64,000 nucleotides of DNA from Pseudomonas alcaligenes (GTDB lineage: Bacteria; Pseudomonadota; Gammaproteobacteria; Pseudomonadales; Pseudomonadaceae), in the NCBI RefSeq assembly GCF_041729615.1, contig NZ_CP154874.1, forward strand, positions 3,641,501 to 3,705,500. Direction: 5' to 3'. Position numbers and translations under genes: made by a program. How positions within the stretch are numbered: position 1 is the stretch's first letter; every line of letters starts with the position of its first letter. This document shows, piece by piece, positions 16,942-27,571 of the stretch. The notes beneath the pieces were generated by a model that was not told the origin of the DNA, did no database searches, and worked only from the letters and a program-made list of their open reading frames with translations.

Positions 16942-16958
16942 AATCAACTTTGTTGATT
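16942..16958. promoter_or_regulatory. Inverted repeat with T-N11-A, candidate operator before azoR
   Basis: AATCAAC (16942-16948), TTT, GTTGATT (16952-16958) is a perfect 7-bp dyad. It contains T-N11-A (T16944, A16956), the generic LysR-box pattern. It lies about 90 bases before the azoreductase start in an AT-rich stretch. Confidence 0.55.
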
Positions 16959-17050
16959 GGTAGTAGCGGATATTTGCGCTTTTTTATCTTAATGGCTGAC
17001 CATAATCTGCACCCCATCGAAGCCAATCACCCCCGATGGAGGTCAGCCAA

Positions 17051-17650
17051 ATGTCCCGTGTACTCGTTATCGAAAGCAGCGCCCGTCAACAGGATTCCGT
17101 CTCCCGCCAACTGACCGCCGATTTCGTCGCCCAGTGGCAAGCCGCCCACCCGCAGGACCAGGTACAGGTTCGCGACCTGGCCAAGCAGCCGGTGCCGCAC
17201 CTGGATGAAGCCCTGCTCGGTGGCTGGATGAAGCCGGTCGAGCAGCAGAGCGAAGCGGAGCAGGCCGCCGCCGCCCGTTCCAACCAGCTGACCGATGAGC
17301 TGCTGGCTGCCGACGTGCTGGTGCTGGCCGCGCCCATGTACAACTTCGCCATCCCCAGCACCCTCAAGGCCTGGCTGGATCACGTGCTGCGCGCCGGAGT
17401 CACCTTCAAGTACACCGAGACCGGCCCGCAGGGCCTGCTCACAGGCAAGCGCGCCTTCGTGCTGACCGCCCGCGGCGGCATCTACGCCGGCAGCGGCCTC
17501 GATCACCAGGAACCTTATCTGCGCCAGGCGCTGGCCTTCATCGGCATCCACGACGTGCAGTTCATCCACGCCGAGGGCCTGAACATGGGCGCCGAGTTCC
17601 AGGAGAAAGGCCTGGCCAAGGCCCGCGAGCAGCTGGCCCAGGTCGCCTGA
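17051..17650 (+). CDS. azoR: FMN-dependent NADH-azoreductase
   Basis: 199 aa flavodoxin-like fold. The N-terminal FMN-phosphate loop IESSARQQDSVSRQL, the flavin-binding APMYNFAIPSTLKAWLDHV and LTARGGIYAG are all characteristic of AzoR/AcpD enzymes, which reduce azo dyes and quinones with NADH. ATG 17051 follows GATGGAGG; the frame extends five codons further. An inverted repeat upstream and a LysR gene two genes back suggest induction by quinones or azo compounds. Confidence 0.94.
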   Translation: MSRVLVIESSARQQDSVSRQLTADFVAQWQAAHPQDQVQVRDLAKQPVPHLDEALLGGWMKPVEQQSEAEQAAAARSNQLTDELLAADVLVLAAPMYNFAIPSTLKAWLDHVLRAGVTFKYTETGPQGLLTGKRAFVLTARGGIYAGSGLDHQEPYLRQALAFIGIHDVQFIHAEGLNMGAEFQEKGLAKAREQLAQVA

Positions 17651-17690
17651 TACCCGACTCTCCCCTGGGGCCGATCCACTCGGCCCGTCC

Positions 17691-17732
17691 ACCGGTCTGC
17701 ACGGGCACTCCTCCCGGCAGGCCGGTTTTTTT
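17691..17732 (+). terminator. Rho-independent terminator after azoR
   Basis: ACCGGTCTG (17691-17699) pairs with CAGGCCGGT (17718-17726, one G-U pair); the intervening bases form an inner CGGG/CCCG stem. A run of T follows to 17732. Confidence 0.8.
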
Positions 17733-17760
17733 ATGCCTGCCGTTCAGGGTTGCAAGTGGT

Positions 17761-18915
17761 TCATTCCGGCGCGGGGGCGATGCGGGCCTGGCGCAGGTGT
17801 GCCTCGAACTGCTCGACTATGCTGGCCCAACCCTGCTGGCCGGCGTGTCGGCGGGCGTTCAGGCGTACCCGGCGCAGGCTTTCCGCGTCCTCCAGCAGCC
17901 AGTGCGCGGCCTCGATGAAGGCCGTCTCGTCGCCGGGGGTGGCGAGGGCACCGTTGTGCCCGTGGCGGATGTGCTGGGCCGCCGCGGCCTGGTCGAAGGC
18001 GACCACGGCCAGGCCCGAGGCCAGGGCCTCCAGCACCACGTTGCCGAAGGTCTCGGACAGGCTGGGGAAGAGGAACAGGTCGCCGCTGGCATAGTGCTCG
18101 GCCAGCTCCGCGTCGCGGCGTACGCCGCAGAACAGGGCATCGGGCAGCTCGGCCTGGAGTTGCGGGCGCAGCGGGCCGTCGCCCACCAGCACCAGTTTCA
18201 GGCGGCGCTGCGGCAGGCTCTGCTGCAGGCTGCGGAAGGCGCGCACCAGCAGTTGCAGATTCTTTTCCGCGGCCAGGCGGCCGACGTGCAGCACGGCGAT
18301 CTCGTTCTCGCCCAGGCCCCATTCGGCGCGCAGTTCGGCCGAGCGGCGCATCGGGTGGAACTGCTGACCGTCGACGCCCCGCGCCAGCAGCTCCAGGCGC
18401 TCGAAGCCGCGCCGCTGCAGTTCCAGGCGCTGGCTGGGACTGGGCACCAGGGTCAGCCGCGAGCGGTTGTGGAACCAGCGCAGGTAGCCGGTCAGCAGGC
18501 GGCTGAGCAGGCCCAGGCCGTAGTGGTCGCTGTACTGCTGGAAGTTGGTGTGGAAGCCGCTGACCACCGGGATGCCCAGGCGCCGCGCGGCGCGCAGGGC
18601 GGACAGGCCGAGCGGGCCCTCGGTGGCGATGTACAGCACGTCCGGGCGATGGCGCTGCCAGCGGCGCAGCAGCTTGTGCAGCGACGACTGGCCCCACTGC
18701 AGGCCGGCGTAGCCCGGCAGCGGCCAGCCGCGGGTGAGCAGCAGGTCCTCGTCGTCGGGGGTGTCCTCGTCGGCCTGGCGCGGGCGCACCAGCTGCAGCC
18801 GATGGCCACGCTCGCGCAGACCCTGGCACAAGCGGCCAAGGGTATTGGCCACGCCGTTGATCTCGGGCGGAAAGGTCTCGCTGACCAGGGCGATATGCAG
18901 GTTCGTGACATTCAT
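17761..18915 (-). CDS. Glycosyltransferase family 4 (GT-B)
   Basis: 384 aa. N-terminal Rossmann half starts HIALVSETFPPEINGVANTL, as in SQDG- and mannosyl-type GT4 enzymes. The C-terminal donor half has VGRLAAEKNLQLLVRAF, LVGDGPLRPQL and the ExxxxxxxE motif in SETFGNVVLEALASGLAV. It transfers a nucleotide-activated sugar to an unknown lipid or polysaccharide acceptor in the cytoplasm. ATG 18939 in frame would add eight residues; neither start has a good Shine-Dalgarno. It lies shortly downstream of the CysZ-like gene. Confidence 0.88.
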   Translation of the reverse strand: MNVTNLHIALVSETFPPEINGVANTLGRLCQGLRERGHRLQLVRPRQADEDTPDDEDLLLTRGWPLPGYAGLQWGQSSLHKLLRRWQRHRPDVLYIATEGPLGLSALRAARRLGIPVVSGFHTNFQQYSDHYGLGLLSRLLTGYLRWFHNRSRLTLVPSPSQRLELQRRGFERLELLARGVDGQQFHPMRRSAELRAEWGLGENEIAVLHVGRLAAEKNLQLLVRAFRSLQQSLPQRRLKLVLVGDGPLRPQLQAELPDALFCGVRRDAELAEHYASGDLFLFPSLSETFGNVVLEALASGLAVVAFDQAAAAQHIRHGHNGALATPGDETAFIEAAHWLLEDAESLRRVRLNARRHAGQQGWASIVEQFEAHLRQARIAPAPE

Positions 18916-18960
18916 GGCGCCAGTCTGCGACGACGCCATGAAGGGTTGGTGACGGCCCGG

Positions 18961-19701
18961 TTACTGCGCGGTGACGTCGCGCTCGCGCACCCAGAACAGG
19001 GTGGCGCCGGCCACGGCGGCGGGCATCACCAGAATGTTGAAGAAGGGCACCAGCAGCGCCAGGTACACGGTGCCGCCGAAGCCCAGGCTCTGCCAGCGCT
19101 TCTCGCGCAGCCAGGCGAGCATCTCGTCCCAGCCCAGCTTGTTGTTGTCCGCCGGGTAGTCGATGTACTGCACGGCCATCATCCAGATGCCGAACAGTAT
19201 CCACAGCGGCACGGCCAGCAGGTTGAGCACCGGTACGAAGGTGAGGATCAGCAGCGGGATGGCGCGCGGCAGGAAGTAGGCCAGCTTGCGCAACTCGCGG
19301 CCGATGGTGCGCGGCATCATGGCCAGCAGTTCGGCCCAGCTGAACGGCGGGAAGTCGTCGCGGCCGCGCAGCACCACTTCCACCTTCTCGGCGAGGAAGC
19401 CGTTGAAGGGCGCGGCGATGACGTTGGCCAGCAGGGTGAAGGTGAAGAACATGATCACCAGCACCAGCAGCACGAACAGCGGCCACAGCAGGTATTCGAG
19501 AAAGCTCAGCCAGTCGGGCAGGCTGGGCATGAAGCTGTCCACCCAGCCGCCGAACTGTTGCATGGCCAGCACGATCAGGCCGACGAACAGCAGGGTGTTG
19601 ACCGTCAGCGGCAGCAGCACGAACAGGCGCAGGCCAGGACTGAGCACCAGTTTCAGGCCTTGGCCGAGGTATTGGGGGCCGGACAGGGCGGGGGTGAGCA
19701 T
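18961..19701 (-). CDS. cysZ: CysZ/EI24-family membrane protein
   Basis: 246 aa, four to six membrane segments ([40 protein letters not shown]). The loop [17 protein letters not shown] and [20 protein letters not shown] match CysZ, the sulfate importer feeding cysteine synthesis. ATG 19701 with GGAGATCACG upstream sets the start; the longer frame to 19821 has no family similarity. It precedes the glycosyltransferase on the same strand. Confidence 0.87.
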   Translation of the reverse strand: MLTPALSGPQYLGQGLKLVLSPGLRLFVLLPLTVNTLLFVGLIVLAMQQFGGWVDSFMPSLPDWLSFLEYLLWPLFVLLVLVIMFFTFTLLANVIAAPFNGFLAEKVEVVLRGRDDFPPFSWAELLAMMPRTIGRELRKLAYFLPRAIPLLILTFVPVLNLLAVPLWILFGIWMMAVQYIDYPADNNKLGWDEMLAWLREKRWQSLGFGGTVYLALLVPFFNILVMPAAVAGATLFWVRERDVTAQ

Positions 19702-19735
19702 CGTGATCTCCGTTGCGCTGAAAAACGCGCCGACC

Positions 19736-21697
19736 TTAACCACTTTGCGGGGAGGAGGAAAGCATGCCGGGGTGATACAGGCAGGTGCGGTTGCGCTCGC
19801 GCTTGGCCTCGTACATGGCACTGTCGGCGGCCTTGATCAGGCCGTCCGCATCGTCGGCGTGCTGTGGGCACAGGGCGATGCCGATACTCGGTGTAACAAA
19901 GTCGATGCTCAGCGCACCGATGCGGATGACGTGCTGCAGTGCCTCGCGCAGGCGCTCGGCGAGCTTCTGCGCGGTTTCCGCACTGCTGTCGGTCAGGATC
20001 AGGGTGAACTCGTCGCCACCCAGGCGATAGACCCGGTCCGGTTGGCGCACGGTGCCACGCAGGCGCTCGGCGATGTGCTGCAGCAGGGTGTCGCCGACGT
20101 CGTGGCCGAAGCGGTCGTTGACCTCCTTGAAGCGATCCAGGTCGAGAAACAGCAGCGCCAGCGGCTGCTTGGCCTGCTCGATGGACTGGCGCAATTGCTC
20201 GTGGAAGGCCTTGCGGTTGCCCAGCCCGGTCAGCGGGTCGTGGTAGGCCATGTCCAGCAGGCGCTGCTGGTAGGCCATCTGGTCGCTGATGTCGCGCAGG
20301 ATGCCGCGATAACCGGCGCAGTTGCCCTGGGCGTCACGGATCAGCGAAAAGCGTGTCTCGTAGTAGCCCTGGCTGCCGTCGCGGCGGCGGAAAGGCGCGG
20401 CGAAAGTGGCATCGCTGCCGGTGTCCCAGCTCTGGCGGAACAGTTCGCGGGCACGCTTGATGTCCTGCTCCTCCAGCACCGTCTCGAAGGAGCGCTGCAG
20501 CAACTGCTCGGCCGGATAACCCAGCATGCTGCACAGTGCGCGGTTGACCGCCCGAATGGTGCCATCCGGGGCCAGTTCGAAGTAGCCGTCCTGGATGGCG
20601 TCGAGGATCTCGCGGTCGCGCGTCTCGCTCTGTTCCAGGCGGGCCAGCATGCGGTTGGTCTCGGCCGCCAGCCGACCCAGCTCGTCGCGCCCGGCATCGC
20701 TCAGGCGCTGGCCGGCGGAGTCCGGGCCGATGCCGGCGATTTCCCGGTGCATGCGTGAGACCCGGCGCAGGATGCCGAATTCCAGGCCCAGGTAGATCAG
20801 CAGCCAGGCGGCGACGCCGACCGTGCCGGCCTGCGCCAGGAAGATGGCGATGGCCTTGCGGCCCTCCAGGTACAGGCGTCGCTCGCGGGTCAGTTCGAAC
20901 ATCAGCTCGGGCTCGTCGAGGCTGTTGCTGAACAGCAGCACCACCTGGTGATGGTCGTCGTCGAGAATGCGCCGCGGGCTGATCTCGATCTGGTTGATGC
21001 TGGTCTGGTCGAGGCTGGACAGCATCTTCCAGCGCACCATCTCCTCGTCCGGTGGCAACAGACGCAGGGTGCCGCTGAGCTGACTCTGCAGGTTCTCGGC
21101 GCGCTCGCCGTCGATGAAGTGGCCGGCCACCAGGGTGCCGACGCTGGGCAGGCTGTTCTGGTTGTTGCTGATGTCGCTCATCACGAGCAGCAGTGGTACG
21201 CCCTGCAAGGCCACCAGCTGGCCGCGCGGACCCTCGCCGTCGCGGTGGCGCAGGCGCTCGGCCAGGGTCAGGATGCTGGTGCGCAGCGACTCATGGCTAC
21301 GTGGCTTGTCGTTCCCCAATGCCAGCAGATCCGGGAGGTCCGGCGGCAGCCATTGCTCGGCGCGAACCTGACCATCGGTGTCCAGGTAGACCATGAAGTC
21401 GAAGTTCATCTGGCGCAGGGCCTCGGTGTCCATGTTGCGCTGGACGAAGTCCGGGTGCTGGCCGAGCATGAACTCGTAGCTGGCATCCCACTGGGCATAG
21501 CTGAGCAGCAGGTCGAGATTGCGGTTCAGGTTATTGTCCAGCAGCGCGCGCGCACGCTCGGCCTCGGCGACCAGCAGGGCGGCGTCCTGGCGGTCGAAGC
21601 GGGTGAGGATCAGGCTCTGCGAGAGCAGGTAGGCGATGACCAGGGCCAGGGCCAGCAGGGGGGCGAAGAGCCAGAACAGGCGTTTGCGCAGCGTCAT
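19736..21697 (-). CDS. Membrane diguanylate cyclase, CHASE4-PAS-GGDEF
   Basis: 653 aa. TM1 is at about residues 6-28 ([20 protein letters not shown]), a periplasmic CHASE4-like sensor at about 45-280, TM2 near 295-315, then a HAMP-like linker, a PAS domain ([20 protein letters not shown]) and a C-terminal GGDEF domain. The active site reads [12 protein letters not shown] and is intact. An inhibitory I-site RQPD sits five residues before GGDEF, so product inhibition is expected. It makes c-di-GMP in response to a periplasmic signal. It is divergent from trxB. Confidence 0.93.
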   Translation of the reverse strand: MTLRKRLFWLFAPLLALALVIAYLLSQSLILTRFDRQDAALLVAEAERARALLDNNLNRNLDLLLSYAQWDASYEFMLGQHPDFVQRNMDTEALRQMNFDFMVYLDTDGQVRAEQWLPPDLPDLLALGNDKPRSHESLRTSILTLAERLRHRDGEGPRGQLVALQGVPLLLVMSDISNNQNSLPSVGTLVAGHFIDGERAENLQSQLSGTLRLLPPDEEMVRWKMLSSLDQTSINQIEISPRRILDDDHHQVVLLFSNSLDEPELMFELTRERRLYLEGRKAIAIFLAQAGTVGVAAWLLIYLGLEFGILRRVSRMHREIAGIGPDSAGQRLSDAGRDELGRLAAETNRMLARLEQSETRDREILDAIQDGYFELAPDGTIRAVNRALCSMLGYPAEQLLQRSFETVLEEQDIKRARELFRQSWDTGSDATFAAPFRRRDGSQGYYETRFSLIRDAQGNCAGYRGILRDISDQMAYQQRLLDMAYHDPLTGLGNRKAFHEQLRQSIEQAKQPLALLFLDLDRFKEVNDRFGHDVGDTLLQHIAERLRGTVRQPDRVYRLGGDEFTLILTDSSAETAQKLAERLREALQHVIRIGALSIDFVTPSIGIALCPQHADDADGLIKAADSAMYEAKRERNRTCLYHPGMLSSSPQSG

Positions 21698-21883
21698 GCC
21701 GATCGTGCGTCCTGGGGTGGGATGAGCCGAGTATAGACCTAGCGCTCTGGCGCATAGGCCCGGGCTATCGGCGGCATTGAGAATGGGTATTTTCTCCGAT
21801 GGCGGCGGCCCGGTAGCGTGGCCGCAGTTTCCCTTGTCGGGGTCGTCCGTTCCTCCCAAGCCTTCCCCAAGTGCTGTGGATAA

Positions 21884-22855
<972 letters not shown>

Positions 22856-22957
22856 TCCCCTGGCTGTCCTGAGGAACCCCGCTGCTGCGGGGTGCAGCAA
22901 TATCGTTCAAGACGGCGCCGTGGCGGCCAGCTAGCCTCCTCGTTCCAAGGAGGTTCC

Positions 22958-23668
22958 ATGTCCCGTCACCACGAATTCCTGCAGGGCATGCGCGACATGC
23001 TGCCGATGCTGCTCGGTGCCATTCCCTTCGGCATCATCTTCGGCAGCCTGGCCGGTGCCGCCGGCCTCACGCCCTGGCAGACCATCGGCATGTCGCTGCT
23101 GGTGTTCGCCGGCTCCGCCCAGTTCATCGCCATCAGCCTGCTCGGCGGCGGCGCGACCCTGGCCGTGCTGTGGCTGACCACCCTGGTGGTCAACCTGCGC
23201 CACGCCCTGTACAGCGCCAGCCTGCAGCCCTTCGTGCGCCACCTGCCCAAGCGCTGGCGGGTGCCGCTGGCCTTCTGGCTGACCGACGAGGCCTTCGCCG
23301 TGGTCCAGCACCGTTATGCCGAAAGCGATGCCTCGCCACACAAGCACTGGTACTTCCTCGGCGCGGCGCTGGCCATGTACCTCAACTGGCAGGCCTGCAC
23401 CCTGATCGGCCTGGTGTTCGGCCAGGCGGTGCCGAACATCGGCGCCTGGGGCCTGGACTTCGCCATGCTCGCCACCTTCATCGGCATCGTCGTGCCCATG
23501 CTGCGCAACCGCCCGCAGGTGGCGGCGGCCCTGGTGGCCGGGGCGGTGGCGCTGGTCTGCCACGCGCTACCCTACAAGCTCGGCCTGATGGCCGCGGCCG
23601 GTGCCGGCATCGTCGTCGGCGTGGTGCTGGAACGGCGCTACCGCCTGCTGCAGGACGAGGTGTTCTGA
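22958..23668 (+). CDS. azlC: Branched-chain amino-acid exporter subunit AzlC
   Basis: 236 aa, multi-pass membrane protein. MLLGAIPFGIIFGSLAGAAG and FAGSAQFIAISLLGGG are AzlC signatures. AAGGAGG before ATG 22958 sets the start; the open frame extends to 22892. AzlC works with the small AzlD to export leucine-type amino acids and analogues. It overlaps azlD by one base (TGATG). Confidence 0.93.
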   Translation: MSRHHEFLQGMRDMLPMLLGAIPFGIIFGSLAGAAGLTPWQTIGMSLLVFAGSAQFIAISLLGGGATLAVLWLTTLVVNLRHALYSASLQPFVRHLPKRWRVPLAFWLTDEAFAVVQHRYAESDASPHKHWYFLGAALAMYLNWQACTLIGLVFGQAVPNIGAWGLDFAMLATFIGIVVPMLRNRPQVAAALVAGAVALVCHALPYKLGLMAAAGAGIVVGVVLERRYRLLQDEVF

Positions 23669-23997
23669 TGGACAACTGGCTCCTGATCCTCGGCATGCTG
23701 GCGATCACCTTCGCCACCCGCTACAGCCTGTTCGCCTTTCCCGACCTGCACTTCCCGCCCATGGTGCGCCAGGGCCTGCACTACGTGCCGACCGCCGTGC
23801 TCAGCGCTATCGTGGTGCCCGGCATGCTGTTGCCGGACGGCCAGAGCTGGGCCCTGAGCCTGGACAACGCCTACCTGCTGGCCGGCCTGGTGACCATCGT
23901 CATCGCCGCCGCGACCCGCCACCTGCTGGCGACCATCGGGGGCGGCCTGCTGGTGTTCTTTCTGTTGCGCGGGTGGCTGGGGCAGCTGCCGCTCTAG
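23668..23997 (+). CDS. azlD: AzlD-family export subunit
   Basis: 109 aa with about four membrane helices: WLLILGMLAITFATRYSLFA, GLHYVPTAVLSAIVVPGML, NAYLLAGLVTIVIAAATRHL and a final GGGLLVFFLLRGWLG. The ATRYSLFA and YVPTAVLSAIV patterns match AzlD. The start is the ATG of the TGATG overlap with azlC, giving translational coupling. Confidence 0.92.
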   Translation: MDNWLLILGMLAITFATRYSLFAFPDLHFPPMVRQGLHYVPTAVLSAIVVPGMLLPDGQSWALSLDNAYLLAGLVTIVIAAATRHLLATIGGGLLVFFLLRGWLGQLPL

Positions 23998-24110
23998 CAC
24001 TTTTCCGCGACGATCCTGGGCGAATGCCACACGTGGGTGTGGCTTTGTCAGGGCTGGATGCTGTCCAATGCAGGACGGCGTTTGCCGCCCATATGACAGG
24101 TACAAGGACG

Positions 24111-25982
24111 ATGACCCCACACTCGCAATTCGCCCTGCTCGGCACCCGGCGCTTCCTGCCGTTCTTCATCACCCAGCTGCTCGGTGCGTTCAACGACAAC
24201 GTGTTCAAGCAGTCGCTGATCCTCGCCATCCTGTTCAAGCTCAGTGTCAGCGCCGACCGCGATCTGCTGGTCAATCTCTGCGCACTGCTGTTCATCCTGC
24301 CGTTCTTCCTGTTCTCCGCCCTTGGCGGCCAGTTCGGCGAGAAGTTCGCCAAGGATGCGCTGATCCGTGCGATCAAGCTGGCAGAGGTGGTGATCATGCT
24401 GGTTGGCGCGCTGGGCTTCCTGCTCGGCAGCCTGCCGCTGATGCTGGCCACCCTGTTCGTGATGGGGACCCAGTCCGCGCTGTTCGGTCCGGTGAAGTAC
24501 TCGATCCTGCCGGCGGCGCTGCGCGAGCAGGAGCTGGTCGGCGGTAACGCGCTGGTGGAGATGGGTACTTTCCTGGCCATCCTCGCCGGCACCATCGGCG
24601 CCGGCATGCTGATGGCCAGCGACAGCTATGCCGCGCTGGTGGCCGGCGTGGTGGTGCTGGTGGCCGTGGCCGGCTACCTGGCCAGCCGCCATGTGCCGCG
24701 TGCGGCGGCAGCGCTGCCGGAGCTGCCGCTGGACTGGAACATCCTGCGCCAATCCTGGCGGATCATGCGCCTGGGGCTTGGCCAGCGCCCGGCGGTGTCG
24801 CGCTCGCTGGTGGGCAACTCCTGGTTCTGGTTTCTCGGGGCCGTGTACCTGACGCAGATCCCGGCCTTCGCCAAGGAACTGCTGCACGGCGACGAGAGCG
24901 TGGTGACCCTGATCCTCGCGGTGTTTTCCATCGGTATCGGCCTGGGCTCGATCCTTTGCGAGCGCATGAGCGGGCACAAGGTGGAGATCGGCCTGGTGCC
25001 CTTCGGCTCGTTCGGCCTGACCCTGTTCGGAATCCTGCTCTGGTGGTTCTCCAGCGGTTTCCCTCAGCCAGCGACACCCTACGACTGGCTGGGGCTGCTG
25101 GGCGTTGGCCAGGCCTGGTGGGTGCTTGCCGCCATTCTCGGCATCGGCATGTTCGGCGGCTTCTACATCGTGCCGCTGTATGCACTGATCCAGTCGCGCA
25201 CCGAGGAGCACGAGCGGGCGCGGGTGATCGCCGCCAACAATATCCTCAACGCGCTGTTCATGGTGGCGGCGGCGCTGGTGTCGATCCTCTTCCTCAGCGT
25301 GGCCAAGCTGAGCATCCCGCAGCTGTTCCTGGCCATCTCGCTGATGAACATCGCAGTGAACCTGTACATCTTCAAGATCGTCCCCGAGTTCACCATGCGC
25401 TTCCTCATCTGGATGCTCAGCCATTCCATGTACCGGGTGCGCCATCAGAATCTGGATGTCATTCCCGACGAGGGCGCGGCGGTGCTGGTGTGCAACCACG
25501 TGTCCTTCGTCGATGCCCTGTTGATCGGTGGCGCGGTACGCCGGCCGTTGCGCTTCGTCATGTACTACAAGATCTACGATCTACCGGTGCTCAACTTCGT
25601 GTTCCGCACCGCCGGCACCGTGCCGATCGCCGGGCGCAACGAGGACCCGGAGGTGTTCGAGCGGGCATTCACGCGGATCGCCGAGTACCTGGCGGCGGGC
25701 GAGCTGGTGTGCATCTTTCCCGAGGGCAAGTTGACCACCGATGGCGAGATCGACGAGTTCAAGGCCGGGGTCGAGCGCATCCTCGCGGCCAACCCGGTGC
25801 CGGTGATTCCGCTGGCTCTGCAGGGCCTGTGGGGCAGCTTCTTCAGTCGTGCGCCGCACAAGGGCCTGTTCAAGCGCCTGTGGTCGCGGGTCAACATAGT
25901 CGCCGGCACGCCGCTACCGGCGGACACCGGCAGACTGGTCATGCAGGAGCAGGTGATGCGCCTGCGCGGTGATCAGCGCTGA
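24111..25982 (+). CDS. MFS transporter fused to PlsC-like acyltransferase
   Basis: 623 aa. Residues 1-430 form a 12-helix MFS domain like lysophospholipid transporter LplT (TQLLGAFNDNVFKQSLILAI; FVMGTQSALFGPVKYSILPA). Residues 440-620 form a PlsC domain with the HX4D motif in VCNHVSFVDALLIGG and the FPEGKLTTDGE block. The two activities would flip lyso-phospholipid inward and reacylate it on the cytosolic face. E. coli uses separate LplT and Aas; the ligase domain of Aas is absent here. AAGGA lies five bases before the ATG; ATG 24093 is an alternative. Confidence 0.9.
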   Translation: MTPHSQFALLGTRRFLPFFITQLLGAFNDNVFKQSLILAILFKLSVSADRDLLVNLCALLFILPFFLFSALGGQFGEKFAKDALIRAIKLAEVVIMLVGALGFLLGSLPLMLATLFVMGTQSALFGPVKYSILPAALREQELVGGNALVEMGTFLAILAGTIGAGMLMASDSYAALVAGVVVLVAVAGYLASRHVPRAAAALPELPLDWNILRQSWRIMRLGLGQRPAVSRSLVGNSWFWFLGAVYLTQIPAFAKELLHGDESVVTLILAVFSIGIGLGSILCERMSGHKVEIGLVPFGSFGLTLFGILLWWFSSGFPQPATPYDWLGLLGVGQAWWVLAAILGIGMFGGFYIVPLYALIQSRTEEHERARVIAANNILNALFMVAAALVSILFLSVAKLSIPQLFLAISLMNIAVNLYIFKIVPEFTMRFLIWMLSHSMYRVRHQNLDVIPDEGAAVLVCNHVSFVDALLIGGAVRRPLRFVMYYKIYDLPVLNFVFRTAGTVPIAGRNEDPEVFERAFTRIAEYLAAGELVCIFPEGKLTTDGEIDEFKAGVERILAANPVPVIPLALQGLWGSFFSRAPHKGLFKRLWSRVNIVAGTPLPADTGRLVMQEQVMRLRGDQR

Positions 25983-25994
25983 CCCGATCGAATA

Positions 25995-26020
25995 AAAGCC
26001 CGCCGATTGGCGGGCTTTTT
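25995..26020. terminator. Bidirectional rho-independent terminator
   Basis: AAAGCCCGCC (25995-26004), loop GATT, GGCGGGCTTT (26009-26018) plus further T. It lies between the convergent MFS-PlsC and gdx genes, with a T-tract on one strand and an A-tract on the other, so it can serve both. Confidence 0.9.
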
Positions 26021-26032
26021 CTTTGGGGCCTA

Positions 26033-26347
26033 TCAGTGGCTGAGCTTGAGGCCGACCAGGCCGATGACGATCAACGCTACGCTGCCCAGGCGCATTAGCG
26101 CCATGGACTCGCCAAACAGCAGCACGCCGGCGATCACCGTGCCGACGGCGCCAACCCCGGTCCAGATGGCATAGGCGGTGCCCAACGGCAGTTCCTTCAT
26201 GGCCAGGCCGAGCAGGCCGATACTGACGACCATGGCCGCGACGGTGAGCAGGGTGGGGAGGGGGCGGCTGAAGCCGTCGGTATACTTGAGGCCGACGGCC
26301 CAGCAGACCTCGAACAGGCCGGCGAGAAACAGAATGATCCAGGACAT
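26033..26347 (-). CDS. gdx: Guanidinium exporter, SMR family (Gdx/SugE)
   Basis: 104 aa with four membrane helices. The essential glutamate is in [19 protein letters not shown], and [20 protein letters not shown] is the SugE/Gdx signature that separates guanidinium exporters from polyaromatic-drug SMR pumps. The gene is preceded on its own strand by two ACGR-loop hairpins of a guanidine-II riboswitch, which fixes the physiological substrate as guanidinium. SD AAGGAG lies eight bases before the ATG. Confidence 0.95.
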   Translation of the reverse strand: MSWIILFLAGLFEVCWAVGLKYTDGFSRPLPTLLTVAAMVVSIGLLGLAMKELPLGTAYAIWTGVGAVGTVIAGVLLFGESMALMRLGSVALIVIGLVGLKLSH

Positions 26348-26372
26348 GGGATGGCTCCTTACAACGAATGGG

Positions 26373-26421
26373 CGGGCCGTCCCGGATGGTCACTCGAATG
26401 GAGCGGCGAGGTCGTCCTCGC
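26373..26421 (-). ncRNA. Guanidine-II (mini-ykkC) riboswitch
   Basis: On the minus strand P1 is GCGAGG-ACGA-CCTCGC (26421-26406). P2 is CGGG-ACGG-CCCG (26384-26373), after a 21-base linker. Two hairpins with ACGR tetraloops and GG/CC closing pairs are the defining guanidine-II features. P2 is 12 bases from the AAGGAG site of gdx, so ligand-stabilised hairpins would free the ribosome-binding site and turn expression on. Confidence 0.88.
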
Positions 26422-26500
26422 GTTGTTCGCTATTTTGCACAGTCGGCTGCACAGGGCAAGTCATGAAGGACGGATGGCCCCGTGCAGTCTGCGCAGCGGA

Positions 26501-27421
26501 TCAGATACCCTGCGGGATTTCCTCGCCGCCGAAGGCTTCGAACAGCGCCGGCAGGAAGTCGCTCAGGGTCAGCATCATCAAGGTGAAGCTGGCATCGAGC
26601 TGGCCCAGCGCATCGTCACCGCCGTCCTGGGCGGCCTGGTCCTGCAGCAGGTCCTCGAAACGCAGGCGTTTGACTGCGAACTTGTCGTCCAGCACGAAGG
26701 ACAGCTTGTCCTGCCAGGCCAGGGACAGCTGGGTGACCAGCTTTCCGGACGACAGATGCAGCTGGATTTCCTCACTGGTCAGGTCCTGGCGCTTGCAGCG
26801 CACCACGCCGCCGTCTTCGCTGGTATCGCGCAGCTCGCACTCGTCGAGCACGAAGAAATCCGGCGCTGCGGCCTGGGCCTTGACCCAGTCGGTGAGGGTG
26901 GCGGTCGGCGCCATCTTCACGGAGAGCGGACGCACCGGCAGCGAGCCTATGGCTTCGCGCAGGGTGGACAGCAGGTCTTCGGCCTTCTTGGCGCTGGCGG
27001 TATCGACCAGGATCAGGCCGAGCTTGGGCGCGATGGCGGCGAAGGTGCTGGAGCGGCGGATGAAGGCGCGCGGCAGGAAGCTCATGACGATCTCGTCCTT
27101 GAGCTGGTCGCGCTCCTTCTTGTAGACCTTGCGCATCTGCTGCGCCTCGATCTCGTCGACCTTGTCCTTCAGTGCGTCGCGCACCACGCTGCCGGGCAGG
27201 ATGCGTTCTTCCTTGCGTGCGGCGATCAGCAGGAAGTCACCGCTGACATGCACCAGCGGCGCGTCGCCACCTTTGCCGAACGGCGCCATGAAACCGTAGG
27301 TGGTCAGCTCCTGGCTGGCGCAGGGGCGCGCGGCCTTGGCGGCCAGCGCTGCCTCCAGGGCCTCGGCGTCGAACGGAACGTCCTGGGTCAGGCGATAAAC
27401 GAGCAGGTTGCGGAACCACAT
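26501..27421 (-). CDS. rdgC: Recombination-associated protein RdgC
   Basis: 306 aa, the normal RdgC length. The start [11 protein letters not shown] and the segments [15 protein letters not shown] and [19 protein letters not shown] are family hallmarks. RdgC forms a DNA-encircling dimer that limits RecA activity. An in-frame GTG at 27433 would abut the AAGGAG directly, so ATG 27421 is preferred. The tRNA promoter lies upstream on the other strand. Confidence 0.95.
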   Translation of the reverse strand: MWFRNLLVYRLTQDVPFDAEALEAALAAKAARPCASQELTTYGFMAPFGKGGDAPLVHVSGDFLLIAARKEERILPGSVVRDALKDKVDEIEAQQMRKVYKKERDQLKDEIVMSFLPRAFIRRSSTFAAIAPKLGLILVDTASAKKAEDLLSTLREAIGSLPVRPLSVKMAPTATLTDWVKAQAAAPDFFVLDECELRDTSEDGGVVRCKRQDLTSEEIQLHLSSGKLVTQLSLAWQDKLSFVLDDKFAVKRLRFEDLLQDQAAQDGGDDALGQLDASFTLMMLTLSDFLPALFEAFGGEEIPQGI

Positions 27422-27521
27422 GGGAATGAACACTCCTTGAACACGAAGCGCGCATTATTCTCCATTGCCGGGGGTGAAGCTAAGCCTTTGGAACTGCTCG
27501 AAAATTTTTTTCAAAAAAGGC

Positions 27522-27550
27522 TTGCCAAGGTGAAAGGGCATCCCTAGAAT
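27522..27550 (+). promoter_or_regulatory. Sigma-70 promoter of the tRNA pair
   Basis: TTGCCA (27522-27527), 17-base spacer, TAGAAT (27545-27550). An A/T-rich tract at 27501-27518 upstream resembles an UP element. The GCGC directly after the -10 is the GC-rich discriminator typical of stringently controlled stable-RNA promoters. Confidence 0.85.
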
Positions 27551-27571
27551 GCGCACCACTTCGAGAGCACT

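Noticed and set aside
17797..19836. 679-codon plus-strand open frame over glycosyltransferase and cysZ
   Set aside because: Gln/Ala/Gly-rich shadow spanning two minus-strand genes with strong family motifs.
21875..21883. Single consensus DnaA nonamer upstream of trxB
   Set aside because: One isolated 9-mer is expected about once in two such windows by chance; unlike 28964-28990 it has no inverted partner.
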